The notes: generated by a model not told the origin, from the letters alone. 64,000 bases of DNA from Bacteroidota bacterium (GCA_018267385.1 JAFDYN010000006.1:186001-250000); one strand, 5' to 3'. Shown: positions 8,768 through 17,543, counted from the first letter of the stretch. Numbers and translations are program-made.

Positions 8768-10243
8768 TCAGGCCTTATTGTTTTCTTCTATGATACCATC
8801 TATGATCCGTGCCGATAGCAGGCAGAGCGGCACACCACCGCCGGGATGCACACTACCCCCACAAAAGTAAAGTCCATCTATGTTCCGGCTAAAATTAGGA
8901 TGGCGCAGAAAGGCTGCCAGAACATTATTGGAGCTGCTGCCGTATAGAGCGCCGAGGTACGATCCCGTCTTGCTGTCTATGGTGGCGGGGTGATTGACCG
9001 TCTCGGTGGCGATGCATACGGCTATGTCGGTATTTAGTTCTTTACTCAGTCTGGCTATCACATTTGCGCGGACGCGGGCAGCTACAGCATCCCAGTCTTG
9101 CCCTGCATCATGTGGTGCATTGATGAGGACAAACCAGTTCTCCCCTCCTGCAGGTGCGTGGGCTGGCTGCTTCTTTGAGCTGATATAAAGGTATATGGTC
9201 GGATCGTCACAGATATTACCCTCTGCGCTCAACTGTCGAAACTCCTCCGCATAGTCTGCGCTGAAGAAGATATTGTGCAGGTCCAGCTCCAGGAAGGTCC
9301 GGTTCATACCCCAATAGAAAATGATAGCCGATGAGGAGCGCGGCTGATCGAGATAGCGCGTGGGGGCTTTCTGCTCAGGCATCAACTTGCGATAGGTGTA
9401 GACGATGTCCATATTGCTCACCACGATATCTGCCGGGATGAATACGCCATGCGCCTCTATGCCGGTAGCTCTGCCCTGCTCTATCCGGATGGCAGTGACA
9501 GGGCAAGAGGTGACGAACTCTACACCCATATCCAGCGCGAGCCGGTGCAGGCTGCGCGTGAGCATCGGCATACCATCCTGCAGAAAGTACGCTCCCTGAT
9601 TATACTCCAGTTGTGAGATCACATTCAGCGTGGCGGGTGCCAGGTAGGGATCGGAGCCATTGTAGGTAGCATATCGGTCAAAGAGCTGCACGATACGTGG
9701 ATCGGAGAATGCAGTCGCATTGGCCTGATGCATATGGCCACCTATGCCGATGCGCGGCAGGTTTGCTAATGCTCTGAGGGCAGTACGCGTGGCATAGGTT
9801 TGCCAGCGGTGCAGAGAGTTGAAGAGGAAGATATCTTTTGTGACCTCATACATCTTTGCCACGCGGCGTAGGTAGTGTGTGATCTTTGTCGCCGGTTCAC
9901 CGGTCCGCTCCTCCACCTCCGTAGCAAAGCGCTCTGTATCTGCCCATGCATCGAGCCGTGTACCATCTGCATAGAAGTAGCGGCATACAGGGTCTATGCG
10001 CGAATAGGTATAATACTGTGCGGGGTCCCGCCCGCAGAGTTGAAACAACTCATCCAGCAGCTCCGGCATCGTAAATAGCGAAGCGCCAAAACCCCAGCTA
10101 TAGCCATCCTGCTCTATGCGGTGCACCTTGCCGCCTACGTCGGGATTCTGCTCATACACGGTGACGCGATGACCGCGATGCGCGAGGCGGATAGCTGTGG
10201 CCAGGCCACCTATACCAGATCCTATGACTACGGCTGTACTGAT
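8768..10243 (-). CDS. crtD: CrtD-like carotenoid 3,4-desaturase, no canonical start codon
   Basis: A phytoene-desaturase-family flavoprotein, about 491 aa if read from 10243. The dinucleotide-binding motif A-V-V-I-G-S-G-I-G-G-L-A-T-A lies at its N-terminus, and the C-terminus ends in the usual F-C-G-G-S-V-H-P-G-G-G-V-P. The internal SSSAIIFYWGM and GENWFVLINAP segments resemble CrtD (1-hydroxycarotenoid desaturase) of Bacteroidota more than CrtI. In this frame a TAG lies at 10249-10247 and no ATG, GTG or TTG occurs before the glycine motif. The codon where Met is expected is ATC at 10243-10241, followed by Ser-Thr-Ala-Val. The first GTG (10159) would delete the FAD motif. Either ATC is used, or a base is wrong or mutated. 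Upstream stop at 10259 leaves a 15-bp gap. Confidence 0.8.
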   Translation of the reverse strand: MSTAVVIGSGIGGLATAIRLAHRGHRVTVYEQNPDVGGKVHRIEQDGYSWGFGASLFTMPELLDELFQLCGRDPAQYYTYSRIDPVCRYFYADGTRLDAWADTERFATEVEERTGEPATKITHYLRRVAKMYEVTKDIFLFNSLHRWQTYATRTALRALANLPRIGIGGHMHQANATAFSDPRIVQLFDRYATYNGSDPYLAPATLNVISQLEYNQGAYFLQDGMPMLTRSLHRLALDMGVEFVTSCPVTAIRIEQGRATGIEAHGVFIPADIVVSNMDIVYTYRKLMPEQKAPTRYLDQPRSSSAIIFYWGMNRTFLELDLHNIFFSADYAEEFRQLSAEGNICDDPTIYLYISSKKQPAHAPAGGENWFVLINAPHDAGQDWDAVAARVRANVIARLSKELNTDIAVCIATETVNHPATIDSKTGSYLGALYGSSSNNVLAAFLRHPNFSRNIDGLYFCGGSVHPGGGVPLCLLSARIIDGIIEENNKA

Positions 10244-10258
10244 AGACTACTGATTTAT

Positions 10259-11794
10259 TTAAGCTAATAGACCTTTGGTCGGTACGCTGATGAGTTCGTT
10301 TTCACGGAGCCCCTCTTGTCGCATGATATGATTGGCAGCCAGCGCTCCTGAGGTGTAGGCGGCCTCCATGAGCATGGTACAGTTGTCCATGCGCACCCAG
10401 TCTCCCGCCACGTAGAAACCGGGCACCTCTGTGACCACCTCCGGCCTCGAGGCATACTGCCCGGTGTGAAAGGCCGGGAAGTCATCACGGTGCTGCATAT
10501 ACTCATGCCTGATGCTCATGCCCCGCAGCTCCGGGAAGTAATGATATAGCTCGTCGAGCAGCTGTCTGCGTATCTCTGCATCATCACGCATATCATCCGG
10601 CAGCGCGTAGCTGTGCAGCTCAAAGATACCCCCCTGATGCTCACGGCTCCACTGCGCGGACTCTTTCTCCATCTTGTGATAGAGAGTGACACTATCGAGG
10701 CAGCGCAGCCTGTCAGTGAAGATAAAGAACGGCAGCGAGAGGTCTGCCTCAAAGCGATCGGTCCAAACGCGCAGCACTGCATAGCGGTTGGTCTGCTTCA
10801 GCGAGGTGAGCGCTGATAGCGTGGCACTATATTGCTCGAAGCCCTGTGCCGACTGCATGAGCCGCTTGGTGTGCTTCACATCCGTACAGAGTACGCAGTA
10901 GTCGTACGCTGAGCCATTTACCTCAAATCCTTCACTGGTCTTTGTCAGACTGGTCACGGGACTATTGAGATGGATGTAGGCCTTATGCTGACGGAGGAAA
11001 TTCTCGCAGTATGAGAGGAAGCTGTGCTGAAAGTCATCATCCAGTACATCGTAGAGCAGGCCTTCTTCATTGCTCAGAAAGTAGAAGTGGAAGCTCTTGA
11101 TGAGCTCTGCCATAGACATATCTTCCGGCTCAGCAAAAAAGGCGCGGGAGAAGGAACTGAAGATAAGCCGCATCCTATCATTCATCCGCGTGCGGCGTGC
11201 AAAATCAGCAAAGCTGACCTTGTCATACTTTTTGTACGTCTTCTTGAAATCAAAGCGCAACAGGTCTATCATAGGCAGGCTGAAAGGACTCACGAAGGTC
11301 TGCCATGAGAAGACACCATAGCGCCGCATATCCAGGATATTCATGACCGGCACGCGGCTCAGGTCTTTAAAGCCTTGCTTCTTGTCTTTATCAAAGAGTA
11401 CGATATAGTCATCTATCGGGATGAGGTGCTTATCCGCACCTATTTTTTTCAGAAATGCGCGTAGATTGAAGTACTGGCGGAAGAAGCCATGAAAGCCATG
11501 CTCAGCGCGTAGCGTCTCACCGTGACTCTCAAATTGCCAGCTACCCACCTTGCCACCGAGGAAGTGTTCCTTCTCATACAGGTGCACCTCAAACCCCCAT
11601 TCTGCCAGATTGCACGCAGTGCTGATGCCGGCTATGCCCGCGCCGATGACAGCCACGCGTCTGGGCGTAGTGGCTGTATAGGGCAGGGCGGGGTCAGAAT
11701 AGCTGAGTGGCTGGCGGTAGTGGTGCAGCTTCTTTCTGATCAGGTCTTGTAGCATCAGTGCGTATGTTTTTATTCCAGAGGCGGGTGAATTCAA
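10259..11794 (-). CDS. FAD-dependent amine-oxidase-fold enzyme, CrtU/CruE-like desaturase part
   Basis: A flavoprotein of up to 511 aa with the motif R-V-A-V-I-G-A-G-I-A-G-I-S at about residues 46-58 and a second binding segment E-V-P-G-F-Y-V-A-G-D-W-V near the end. The stretch R-A-E-H-G-F-H-G-F-F-R-Q-Y resembles the carotene desaturase/methyltransferase group (CrtU, CruE), in which the flavin part is usually fused to a Rieske domain. Here a separate Rieske protein is encoded just upstream and overlaps this gene. Start at 11794 would overlap it by 101 bp; Met14 (11755) reduces this to 62 bp. A role on carotenoid end groups is inferred; ordinary desaturation of another polyene is possible. Confidence 0.7.
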   Translation of the reverse strand: MNSPASGIKTYALMLQDLIRKKLHHYRQPLSYSDPALPYTATTPRRVAVIGAGIAGISTACNLAEWGFEVHLYEKEHFLGGKVGSWQFESHGETLRAEHGFHGFFRQYFNLRAFLKKIGADKHLIPIDDYIVLFDKDKKQGFKDLSRVPVMNILDMRRYGVFSWQTFVSPFSLPMIDLLRFDFKKTYKKYDKVSFADFARRTRMNDRMRLIFSSFSRAFFAEPEDMSMAELIKSFHFYFLSNEEGLLYDVLDDDFQHSFLSYCENFLRQHKAYIHLNSPVTSLTKTSEGFEVNGSAYDYCVLCTDVKHTKRLMQSAQGFEQYSATLSALTSLKQTNRYAVLRVWTDRFEADLSLPFFIFTDRLRCLDSVTLYHKMEKESAQWSREHQGGIFELHSYALPDDMRDDAEIRRQLLDELYHYFPELRGMSIRHEYMQHRDDFPAFHTGQYASRPEVVTEVPGFYVAGDWVRMDNCTMLMEAAYTSGALAANHIMRQEGLRENELISVPTKGLLA

Positions 11795-12755
11795 AGGTCA
11801 GCTCGTCAGGGCGTATCAGCATATCATTGAGCTGGCGGCGGTCATGCCAGTATTTATTACTCTCCAGAAAGGCGATATCTTCCTCTACGATCTGCATGCT
11901 CTTACGCAGCATAAACCACTTGGCGAACCATGGATTGTAGCGGAAGATGCGATGCCAGGTAGTGATCTGTATCATCATGACATGCTCCTCATCTACCTGG
12001 TAGAAGTGCTCATAGATGACCATGCGGCGCGACGGCATGTGCAGGTGGGCAGGAAAGCGCAAGTCCAGCATACTGCTATGCGGGCACCAGAAGCCAAAGT
12101 GCGCCTCTACCTTATCCTGAAAGCCGAAGTAGAACTTCTCAAAGATGCTGCCCTCGTTATCCCGCATATACCAGCCGTGCAGAGACCGATCTGTGATACT
12201 GAGGTGATAGTCCGGCTTTTCGTTATGGAGGTTGCCCATCAGGGTCTTGATGCTCTTGCGGTGTACGTGGTTGATATGGTGGGAGTCAAAGAGACTCTCG
12301 GCCACGAGCTTGATATTGGCTTTGATCACATGATAGTTATACACCATCGGCCACTCGTCCAGCTCTTTGAATGGGGGTATTTCTTCAAACTCGGCGAGTA
12401 GCGGATCGCCTACGAAGACCCATACGCATTTATATTGGACCTTCACCGGATACTGCCTGACACAGGCCGCACGGGGAATTTTCTCATCAGGCCCCAGAGA
12501 GGGTATGAGTCCGCAGCGTCCATCTGCGCCAAACTCCCAGCCGTGATAGCCGCACTTCATACGTTCCCCCTTTACGTAGCCGAGCGAGAGCTGTACATTG
12601 CGGTGACAGCAGCGGTTCTCCAGTGCAGCTACCTGCCCGGAGTCGGTACGGTAGATCAGGATATCCTCGCCGCATATCATGCGGCTCATGTGCCCCCCGG
12701 GCTGTAGCTCGTCTTCAAAACAGGCGAGGTACCAGTGGTTTTTGATCAGGTGCAT
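11694..12755 (-). CDS. Rieske non-heme iron oxygenase, alpha-subunit-like
   Basis: A 353-aa oxygenase counted from MHLIKNHWYLAC at 12755. The Rieske [2Fe-2S] ligands are C49-x-H51 and C68-x2-H71. The mononuclear iron site follows the D157-x2-H160-x4-H165 pattern. Earlier Met codons exist at 12779 and 12839, but 12839 lies inside the tRNA terminator hairpin and is not credible. The C-terminal tail overlaps the FAD enzyme. It is the first gene of the carotenoid operon. A role in ring hydroxylation, ketolation or electron supply to the flavoenzyme is possible; the sequence does not decide. No reductase is encoded next to it. Confidence 0.8.
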   Translation of the reverse strand: MHLIKNHWYLACFEDELQPGGHMSRMICGEDILIYRTDSGQVAALENRCCHRNVQLSLGYVKGERMKCGYHGWEFGADGRCGLIPSLGPDEKIPRAACVRQYPVKVQYKCVWVFVGDPLLAEFEEIPPFKELDEWPMVYNYHVIKANIKLVAESLFDSHHINHVHRKSIKTLMGNLHNEKPDYHLSITDRSLHGWYMRDNEGSIFEKFYFGFQDKVEAHFGFWCPHSSMLDLRFPAHLHMPSRRMVIYEHFYQVDEEHVMMIQITTWHRIFRYNPWFAKWFMLRKSMQIVEEDIAFLESNKYWHDRRQLNDMLIRPDELTFEFTRLWNKNIRTDATRPDQKEAAPLPPATQLF

Positions 12756-12828
12756 GGTAATTGGGTATGAAACAACCATGCCGTGTTGTTTGTTCGGCTT
12801 CTGCTCATACACACATTTGTAAATCATA

Positions 12829-12852
12829 AGCCCCCGCACGGTGGCGGGGGCT
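12829..12852 (-). terminator. Rho-independent terminator after tRNA-Pro
   Basis: A perfect 9-bp stem AGCCCCCGC / GCGGGGGCT with a 6-nt loop lies 6 nt past the tRNA 3' end, followed on the minus strand by a short T-containing stretch. It separates the tRNA from the carotenoid operon, whose promoter must therefore lie between about 12780 and 12829. Confidence 0.75.
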
Positions 12853-12858
12853 CCGATG

Positions 12859-12932
12859 TCTGGGTGACTGGACTTGAACCAGCGACCTCTTGCACCCCAT
12901 GCAAGTGCGCTACCAGACTGCGCTACACCCAG
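12859..12932 (-). tRNA. tRNA-Pro (anticodon GGG)
   Basis: A complete 74-nt cloverleaf on the minus strand. Acceptor CTGGGTG pairs with CACCCAG. The D arm is GCGC-AGTCTGGTA-GCGC. The anticodon stem CTTGC/GCAAG carries loop ATGGGGT, giving anticodon GGG. The T arm is GCTGG-TTCAAGT-CCAGT and the discriminator is A. CCA is not encoded. Confidence 0.95.
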
Positions 12933-13096
12933 GTAAGACAGGGTTGCCCTCTCCTACCCAGTGCTGCATGTAGAGGTGTGTACCATCCAGACACCGCAAA
13001 TATATCAATCCGCCACCAGTAGCAAAAGGATCGCAATCCCGTTTATCTCCCATCTTAATTAACGTTATCAAAACCAAAACTCCCGTTTTACGTTAG

Positions 13097-13132
13097 TATA
13101 TTTGTATATACTATAAGTAAACCACTGGGAGG
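13097..13132 (+). promoter_or_regulatory. candidate -7 element and strong Shine-Dalgarno
   Basis: TATATTTG at 13097-13104 matches the Bacteroidota -7 consensus TAnnTTTG, though no clear -33 TTG stands at the right distance. GGGAGG at 13127-13132 lies 5 nt before the ATG at 13138. Such a strong Shine-Dalgarno is uncommon in this phylum and fixes the start of the gene. Confidence 0.45.
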
Positions 13133-13137
13133 TAATA

Positions 13138-14559
13138 ATGGAACGGGAAGTAGTCTCTATCAAGCGGAAGGCATTTAAGATCAACCTGGAAAACTCTATC
13201 TACGGCACCTTTGCCGAGATCGGCGCGGGTCAGGAGGTGGCGCGGACGTTCTTTCAGGTGGGTGGCGCCTCAGGTACCATAGCCAAGACGATGTCTGCCT
13301 ATGACATGACCTTCTCTGACTCTATCTATGGCGAGGAGGGCTCCGGCCGCTATGTGAGCGAGAGCCGTGTGAAGCGCATGCTGGCCCACGAGTACGAGCT
13401 GGTAGAGAACCGCCTCACAGATGACAAATACCTGCACCGCCGTTTCTTTGCCTTTGCCGATACCTGTACTACTATCAACTATCACCGCAATAACGATCCG
13501 CACTGCTGGATGGGGCTGCGGTTTCAGCTGGTGCCGCAGGGGCCGGTGAATGAAGTGATCATGCACGTGCGGCTGAAAGAGAACGATGCCCTGCTGCAGC
13601 AGCGCACCATAGGCGGCCTGGGTGTCAACCTGATCTATGCCTGCTACTGGTACGCGCAGGATATGGATGCCTTTGTAGGCTCTCTGATGGATAACCTCAC
13701 CACTGACCAGGCAGAGATAGACATGCTGCGTCTCACAGGCGCTGACTTTGCCTCGGTAGACAATCGCCTGCTGGCGCTGATGCTGGTGAAGAAAGCCTTT
13801 ACCAGCGGTACGATCTTTGGCCCGGACAAGGAGGTTTATCAACCAAAGGACATCCTCTACAAACGCAACATCCTGTGTCTGCGCGGCCGCTTCCGCCCGG
13901 TGACCAAGGTAAGCGAGGATATGTTCAATGCCGGCGTGCAAACCTTCAAAGAGTGTTTCCCCGACTGTCAGAATGATCAGCTACTCGCCCTCAGCGAGCT
14001 CACGATCAATAACCTCGAGGCCAATGCCGGCTTTGATGACAAAGACTTTCTGGACCGGACAGATATACTCTGCAGCCTGGGCCACACCGTGATGATATCT
14101 AACTGCCAGAAGCACGATACCCTGCTGGCATACCTGCGCCGCTGCAGGCCCAAGAATATCGGCGTGGTGATAGGTGTGATGAACCTCATGGAGCTGCTCA
14201 ACGAGGACCACTACGCTGATCCGCAAAGCGAAATACTGCACTACTTTGGCGAGATATTCCAGCGCAATACTAAGATGCTGGTCTACCCATACCAGCCTAC
14301 TGCAGATGCCCCTCTCATCACGCTGGAGAACTACCCGATCTCTGAGTCTCTCACACATCTCTTTGCCTACCTGAAGGCCTGCCACTTCCTCATAGATGTG
14401 AAGGGCTACGATCCTGCCCTGCTGCAGATCTTCTCCAACAATGTGATCCAGATGATCAAGAGTGGAAAAGAAGGCTGGGAGCAGTATGTACCGGACTTTG
14501 TAGCCGAGTACATCAAGGCGCGCTGCCTCTTTGACTATCCGTGTGAGGTGAAGCATTGA
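13138..14559 (+). CDS. conserved protein of unknown function, 473 aa
   Basis: A soluble 473-aa protein with no signal peptide or membrane segment. It begins with INLENSIYGTFAEIGAGQEV, followed by FFQVGGASGTIAKTMSAYD, which I recognise as the start of a widely conserved family in Bacteroidota. Members are often labelled nicotinate-nucleotide adenylyltransferase or TonB-dependent receptor without clear support. I see no nucleotidyltransferase HxGH motif. The start is fixed by a strong Shine-Dalgarno. It stands alone between the tRNA and the MuiA-like gene. Function unknown. Confidence 0.85.
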   Translation: MEREVVSIKRKAFKINLENSIYGTFAEIGAGQEVARTFFQVGGASGTIAKTMSAYDMTFSDSIYGEEGSGRYVSESRVKRMLAHEYELVENRLTDDKYLHRRFFAFADTCTTINYHRNNDPHCWMGLRFQLVPQGPVNEVIMHVRLKENDALLQQRTIGGLGVNLIYACYWYAQDMDAFVGSLMDNLTTDQAEIDMLRLTGADFASVDNRLLALMLVKKAFTSGTIFGPDKEVYQPKDILYKRNILCLRGRFRPVTKVSEDMFNAGVQTFKECFPDCQNDQLLALSELTINNLEANAGFDDKDFLDRTDILCSLGHTVMISNCQKHDTLLAYLRRCRPKNIGVVIGVMNLMELLNEDHYADPQSEILHYFGEIFQRNTKMLVYPYQPTADAPLITLENYPISESLTHLFAYLKACHFLIDVKGYDPALLQIFSNNVIQMIKSGKEGWEQYVPDFVAEYIKARCLFDYPCEVKH

Positions 14560-14560
14560 T

Positions 14561-14648
14561 CACCTCTCCCTAAATCCCTCTCCAAAGGAGAGGGACTTTA
14601 ATACAAGCCCATCCAAGCCTTTCCCTAAAGGGAAGGCTTTAATACAAG
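14561..14648. repeat. two adjacent short palindromic repeats
   Basis: Two copies of a dispersed intergenic element stand in tandem after the 473-aa gene. The first has the palindrome CCCTCTCC-aaa-GGAGAGGG, then ACTTTAATACAA. The second has CCTTTCCCT-aaAGGGAAGG, then CTTTAATACAA. Related copies lie at 16411-16453, 18721-18766 and 37468-37502. They may double as transcription terminators. The shared TTTAATACA tail shows a common origin beyond the palindrome. Confidence 0.65.
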
Positions 14649-14798
14649 CAGGCTCTTCAGTTGAGTTGACTTTCGCATTTCTAAAAAAATCACAACAGGG
14701 TAACTGTGTAGCCGTGTATTTTATGGAACTTTGAGCCATCCATAGTCTTTGTCATATATCACTGACGTGATAGGCATTGATTCACTAAACACACATGT

Positions 14799-16409
14799 AT
14801 GAAGGTAACAACCCTACTGGTGGCGCTGCTAGTCACCACTGCCGCCACGGCGCAAACTATTACAAAGAACATTGACTCAAAGGTCACGCGCGTGACGGTC
14901 TTCCCGCAGGGCGCCCAGGTCACTCGTGTGACACAGGCATCCATAGCTGCGGGGCGCAGTGAGCTGACCTTTACCGGCATCTCGCCCTATATGGACCAGA
15001 GCAGCCTACGCGTAGAGGCCAGCGGGGGTTTCACCATCCTCTCGGTATCCCCGGTGGCCAATAAGATGCACGACCAGGAGAAGCGCAAAGATATAGAGGC
15101 GCTGGAGACCTCCCGCAAGGTATGGGAGAAGCTGCAGATCCGCGACCGTGCTACGCTCAGTATCTATACCGAGGAGGAAAAGATGCTGGAGGCCAACTAC
15201 AAAGTAGGTGGTGATAATACCGGCCTCAAGGCTACCGACCTGGCCGCTGTACTGGACCTGCACCGCACCCGTCTGCGCGACCTGAAGTTTAATGAGATAG
15301 ACTACAATGAGCGCATACAGAAAGAGCAGGACAGTATCAACCGCATCAATGAGCAGATCACGGCGCTGAACGCCAACACTGAGACCTCTACCATGGATGT
15401 GGTCGTGACGGTACAGTCTCAGACAGGCGCTACAGGTGACTTCACGCTCAGCTATGTAGTGGCCAATGCAGGCTGGAATCCATCGTATGATCTCTATGTA
15501 GATGACATCAATAAACCACTCACACTGAAGTACAAGGCCAACGTCTGGCAGAATACCGGCGAGCAGTGGAAGGACGTGCGCATAGCCTTCTCCAATGGTA
15601 ATCCTAATGAGTCTGGTATTGCACCGGTGCTGAATCCGCTGTGGCTGAGAAATATTATATCCGCTTACTCTGCAGCTCCAGCGGCCATGTACAAAGAATT
15701 GAGCGAAGTAGTAGTCGGCGGACACAAAATGGCACGGGCGGATGAAAAAAATTACCTTGCTGATCAAGGTAATGTGTACTACGCACCACAAACGCAAAAT
15801 GCCACCAGCATCAGCTTTGAGCTGGCTACGCCATACACAGTGGTGAATGATGGACAGATACGGGCGGTGGATATGAAGTCACAGGAGATACCGGCTTCGT
15901 TTGAGTACTTCTGCGTACCTAAGCGGGAGAAAAAAGCCTACCTGATGGCACACATACCAAACTGGCTGGACTACAACCTGATGGACGGCGAGGTGAATCT
16001 CTACTATGAGGGAACGTACACCGGCAAGACAGCCTTCAGCCTGGCTAACACCGATGACACACTAAACCTCTCCCTGGGTATAGATAAGGGTATCACCGTA
16101 GAGCGCAAGCAGGTAAAGGACTACAACAAACGCGTGATCCTCTCTGACAAAAAGACCGCAACGGCATCCTTTGAGATATCCGTGCGCAACAATAAGAAAT
16201 ATCCGATCAATATCACGATAGAGGACCAGGTACCTGTGACCACTGACAAGGATATCTCCATAGATGATATCAGCCACGATGGCGCTACCCGCGATACTGA
16301 GACCGGCAAGGTGACTTGGAAGCTCAACATACCATCAGGCAAAGAACAGAAAGAACGTTTGTCGTATACTGTGAAGTATCCGAAGAGCTACAGGGTGCAG
16401 ATAGACTAG
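14799..16409 (+). CDS. MuiA-family protein (DUF4140/DUF4139)
   Basis: A 536-aa exported protein with a signal peptide (residues 1-18, ending ATAQ). The N-terminal DUF4140-type segment starts VTRVTVFPQGAQVTRV, then comes a charged helical and coiled-coil part (about 90-200), and the C-terminal half is DUF4139 (YVVANAGWNPSYDLYV at about 220, ending SYTVKYPKSYRV). The mucoidy inhibitor A name comes from plasmid work in Klebsiella; the molecular role is unknown. The insert with ELSEVVVGGHKM between the halves is usual in this phylum. Probably periplasmic. Confidence 0.85.
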   Translation: MKVTTLLVALLVTTAATAQTITKNIDSKVTRVTVFPQGAQVTRVTQASIAAGRSELTFTGISPYMDQSSLRVEASGGFTILSVSPVANKMHDQEKRKDIEALETSRKVWEKLQIRDRATLSIYTEEEKMLEANYKVGGDNTGLKATDLAAVLDLHRTRLRDLKFNEIDYNERIQKEQDSINRINEQITALNANTETSTMDVVVTVQSQTGATGDFTLSYVVANAGWNPSYDLYVDDINKPLTLKYKANVWQNTGEQWKDVRIAFSNGNPNESGIAPVLNPLWLRNIISAYSAAPAAMYKELSEVVVGGHKMARADEKNYLADQGNVYYAPQTQNATSISFELATPYTVVNDGQIRAVDMKSQEIPASFEYFCVPKREKKAYLMAHIPNWLDYNLMDGEVNLYYEGTYTGKTAFSLANTDDTLNLSLGIDKGITVERKQVKDYNKRVILSDKKTATASFEISVRNNKKYPINITIEDQVPVTTDKDISIDDISHDGATRDTETGKVTWKLNIPSGKEQKERLSYTVKYPKSYRVQID

Positions 16410-16410
16410 A

Positions 16411-16453
16411 GCTCACCCTAACTCCCTCTCCAAAGGAGAGGGAGTTTAATACA
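16411..16453. repeat. dispersed palindromic repeat copy
   Basis: CTCACCCTAACTCCCTCTCC-aaa-GGAGAGGGAGTTTAATACA begins just after the MuiA-like stop. It matches the copy at 14561 almost base for base, including the TTTAATACA tail. Confidence 0.65.
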
Positions 16454-16462
16454 CAATTCTGT

Positions 16463-16489
16463 AAGCCACTCCTTGGAGTGGCTTTTTTT
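16463..16489 (+). terminator. Rho-independent terminator
   Basis: A 10-bp stem AAGCCACTCC / GGAGTGGCTT with a TT centre is followed by a run of seven Ts. It terminates the MuiA-like gene and lies 60 bp before the next start. Confidence 0.85.
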
Positions 16490-16546
16490 GTTTGTGGCCG
16501 AATGCAATTTTGTAAGAGAGGTGCCGTTTCAAGGAATCGTTTGACT

Positions 16547-17359
16547 ATGAGAAGAATCCTATCGCTATTACTTGTTTTTGCTTCTATATCCGCCGTCGCG
16601 GCTAAAAAGCCTGCGAAGCCGGCGTACCTGAACTCAAAGCACGCGATCACTCTTACGGTGACAAATGCTGGCTCCTGGGCATTCTATAAAGGCCCGTCGG
16701 GACCACAACGCACTGCCATCACAGCCAGCCACCAGGCGCAAGGCTATGATGATGTGCGTATCTACTATCCGGCTTATACGTTTGCAGTCAATATCGGCTA
16801 CACGTATCGGATCAGTTCGCTGCTTAGATTAGAAACAGGGCTGACATATATGCTCTATGGGCAGACTACAACATCTGGCAAACAGAATTACAATCTACCT
16901 CATCTCACAAATGGAACATTCCTCTACAATACTAAAATCGGCTATATAACTATTCCTGTACGACTTGCAATGGTAAAATATGTAGGACGAAGCGCCTTTA
17001 AATTTAGTGCAGGCCCGGAATTAAGTTTGCCTATGAATAAATTGGAAAAACTTGACAATACTGCTGGACCTTTTAGGTCAAGATATAGTCAAGGTCCGAT
17101 CCATTCAGCTGAATTTGAGCCTAACATAAATATTGGTCTTGCTATCAAAGCCGCATGGGGTATCCCTATCAGCGACAGAGCCAGTTTTGATATAGGCCCT
17201 GTGTTTGATTTCAATAACCTGATCATGCCTGATAATACGACCGCATCTTACAACTATACAGAAAAGCGGGTCTTCACTTATTACGCAGGGCTAGACCTTG
17301 CGTTCAGCCTTGGTCTGGGTGTGAAAAATGACAAACATAAAAGCGGTCGTAGCAGATAG
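16547..17359 (+). CDS. outer-membrane beta-barrel protein (porin-like)
   Basis: A 270-aa protein read from the ATG at 16547, which gives a good signal peptide (MRRILSLLLVFASISAVAA). In-frame codons further upstream run through the previous terminator and repeat and are not credible. The mature part has alternating hydrophobic strands, ending Y-Y-A-G-L-D-L-A-F-S-L-G-L-G-V, as in PorT-like/OMP_b-brl barrels. Substrate or partner unknown. Base composition in the 3' half is more AT-rich than in the neighbours. Confidence 0.7.
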   Translation: MRRILSLLLVFASISAVAAKKPAKPAYLNSKHAITLTVTNAGSWAFYKGPSGPQRTAITASHQAQGYDDVRIYYPAYTFAVNIGYTYRISSLLRLETGLTYMLYGQTTTSGKQNYNLPHLTNGTFLYNTKIGYITIPVRLAMVKYVGRSAFKFSAGPELSLPMNKLEKLDNTAGPFRSRYSQGPIHSAEFEPNINIGLAIKAAWGIPISDRASFDIGPVFDFNNLIMPDNTTASYNYTEKRVFTYYAGLDLAFSLGLGVKNDKHKSGRSR

Positions 17360-17484
17360 TTTTTTTGTTTTTGAACCGACGCGAAGGGTTTAGACAGATG
17401 CATTAAGAGAGGTCCTCGAAATTGCTTTTGAACCGGAGCGATGGTTGCTAATGACAATCCCAGATTTTGTTTTTGAACCGACAA
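17360..17484. repeat. three spaced copies of TTTTGAACCGA
   Basis: TTTTGAACCG recurs at about 17370-17379, 17426-17435 and 17471-17480, with starts 56 and 45 bp apart. Copies one and three share the longer form TTTTGTTTTTGAACCGAC. The stretch lies between the barrel gene and the oxidase terminator. I do not recognise the element. No ORF or RNA fold explains it. Confidence 0.5.
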
Positions 17485-17512
17485 GCCATATGATTATCAA
17501 TATCTTACTAAA

Positions 17513-17543
17513 AATAAAAATCCCCGCCTAGAGAGGCAGGGAT
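17513..17543 (-). terminator. terminator of the act-cox gene block
   Basis: On the minus strand the 10-bp stem ATCCCTGCCT / AGGCGGGGAT with loop CTCT is followed by TTTTTATTTTTAG. It lies 25 bp after the stop of the last oxidase gene and marks the end of the long respiratory block. Confidence 0.88.
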
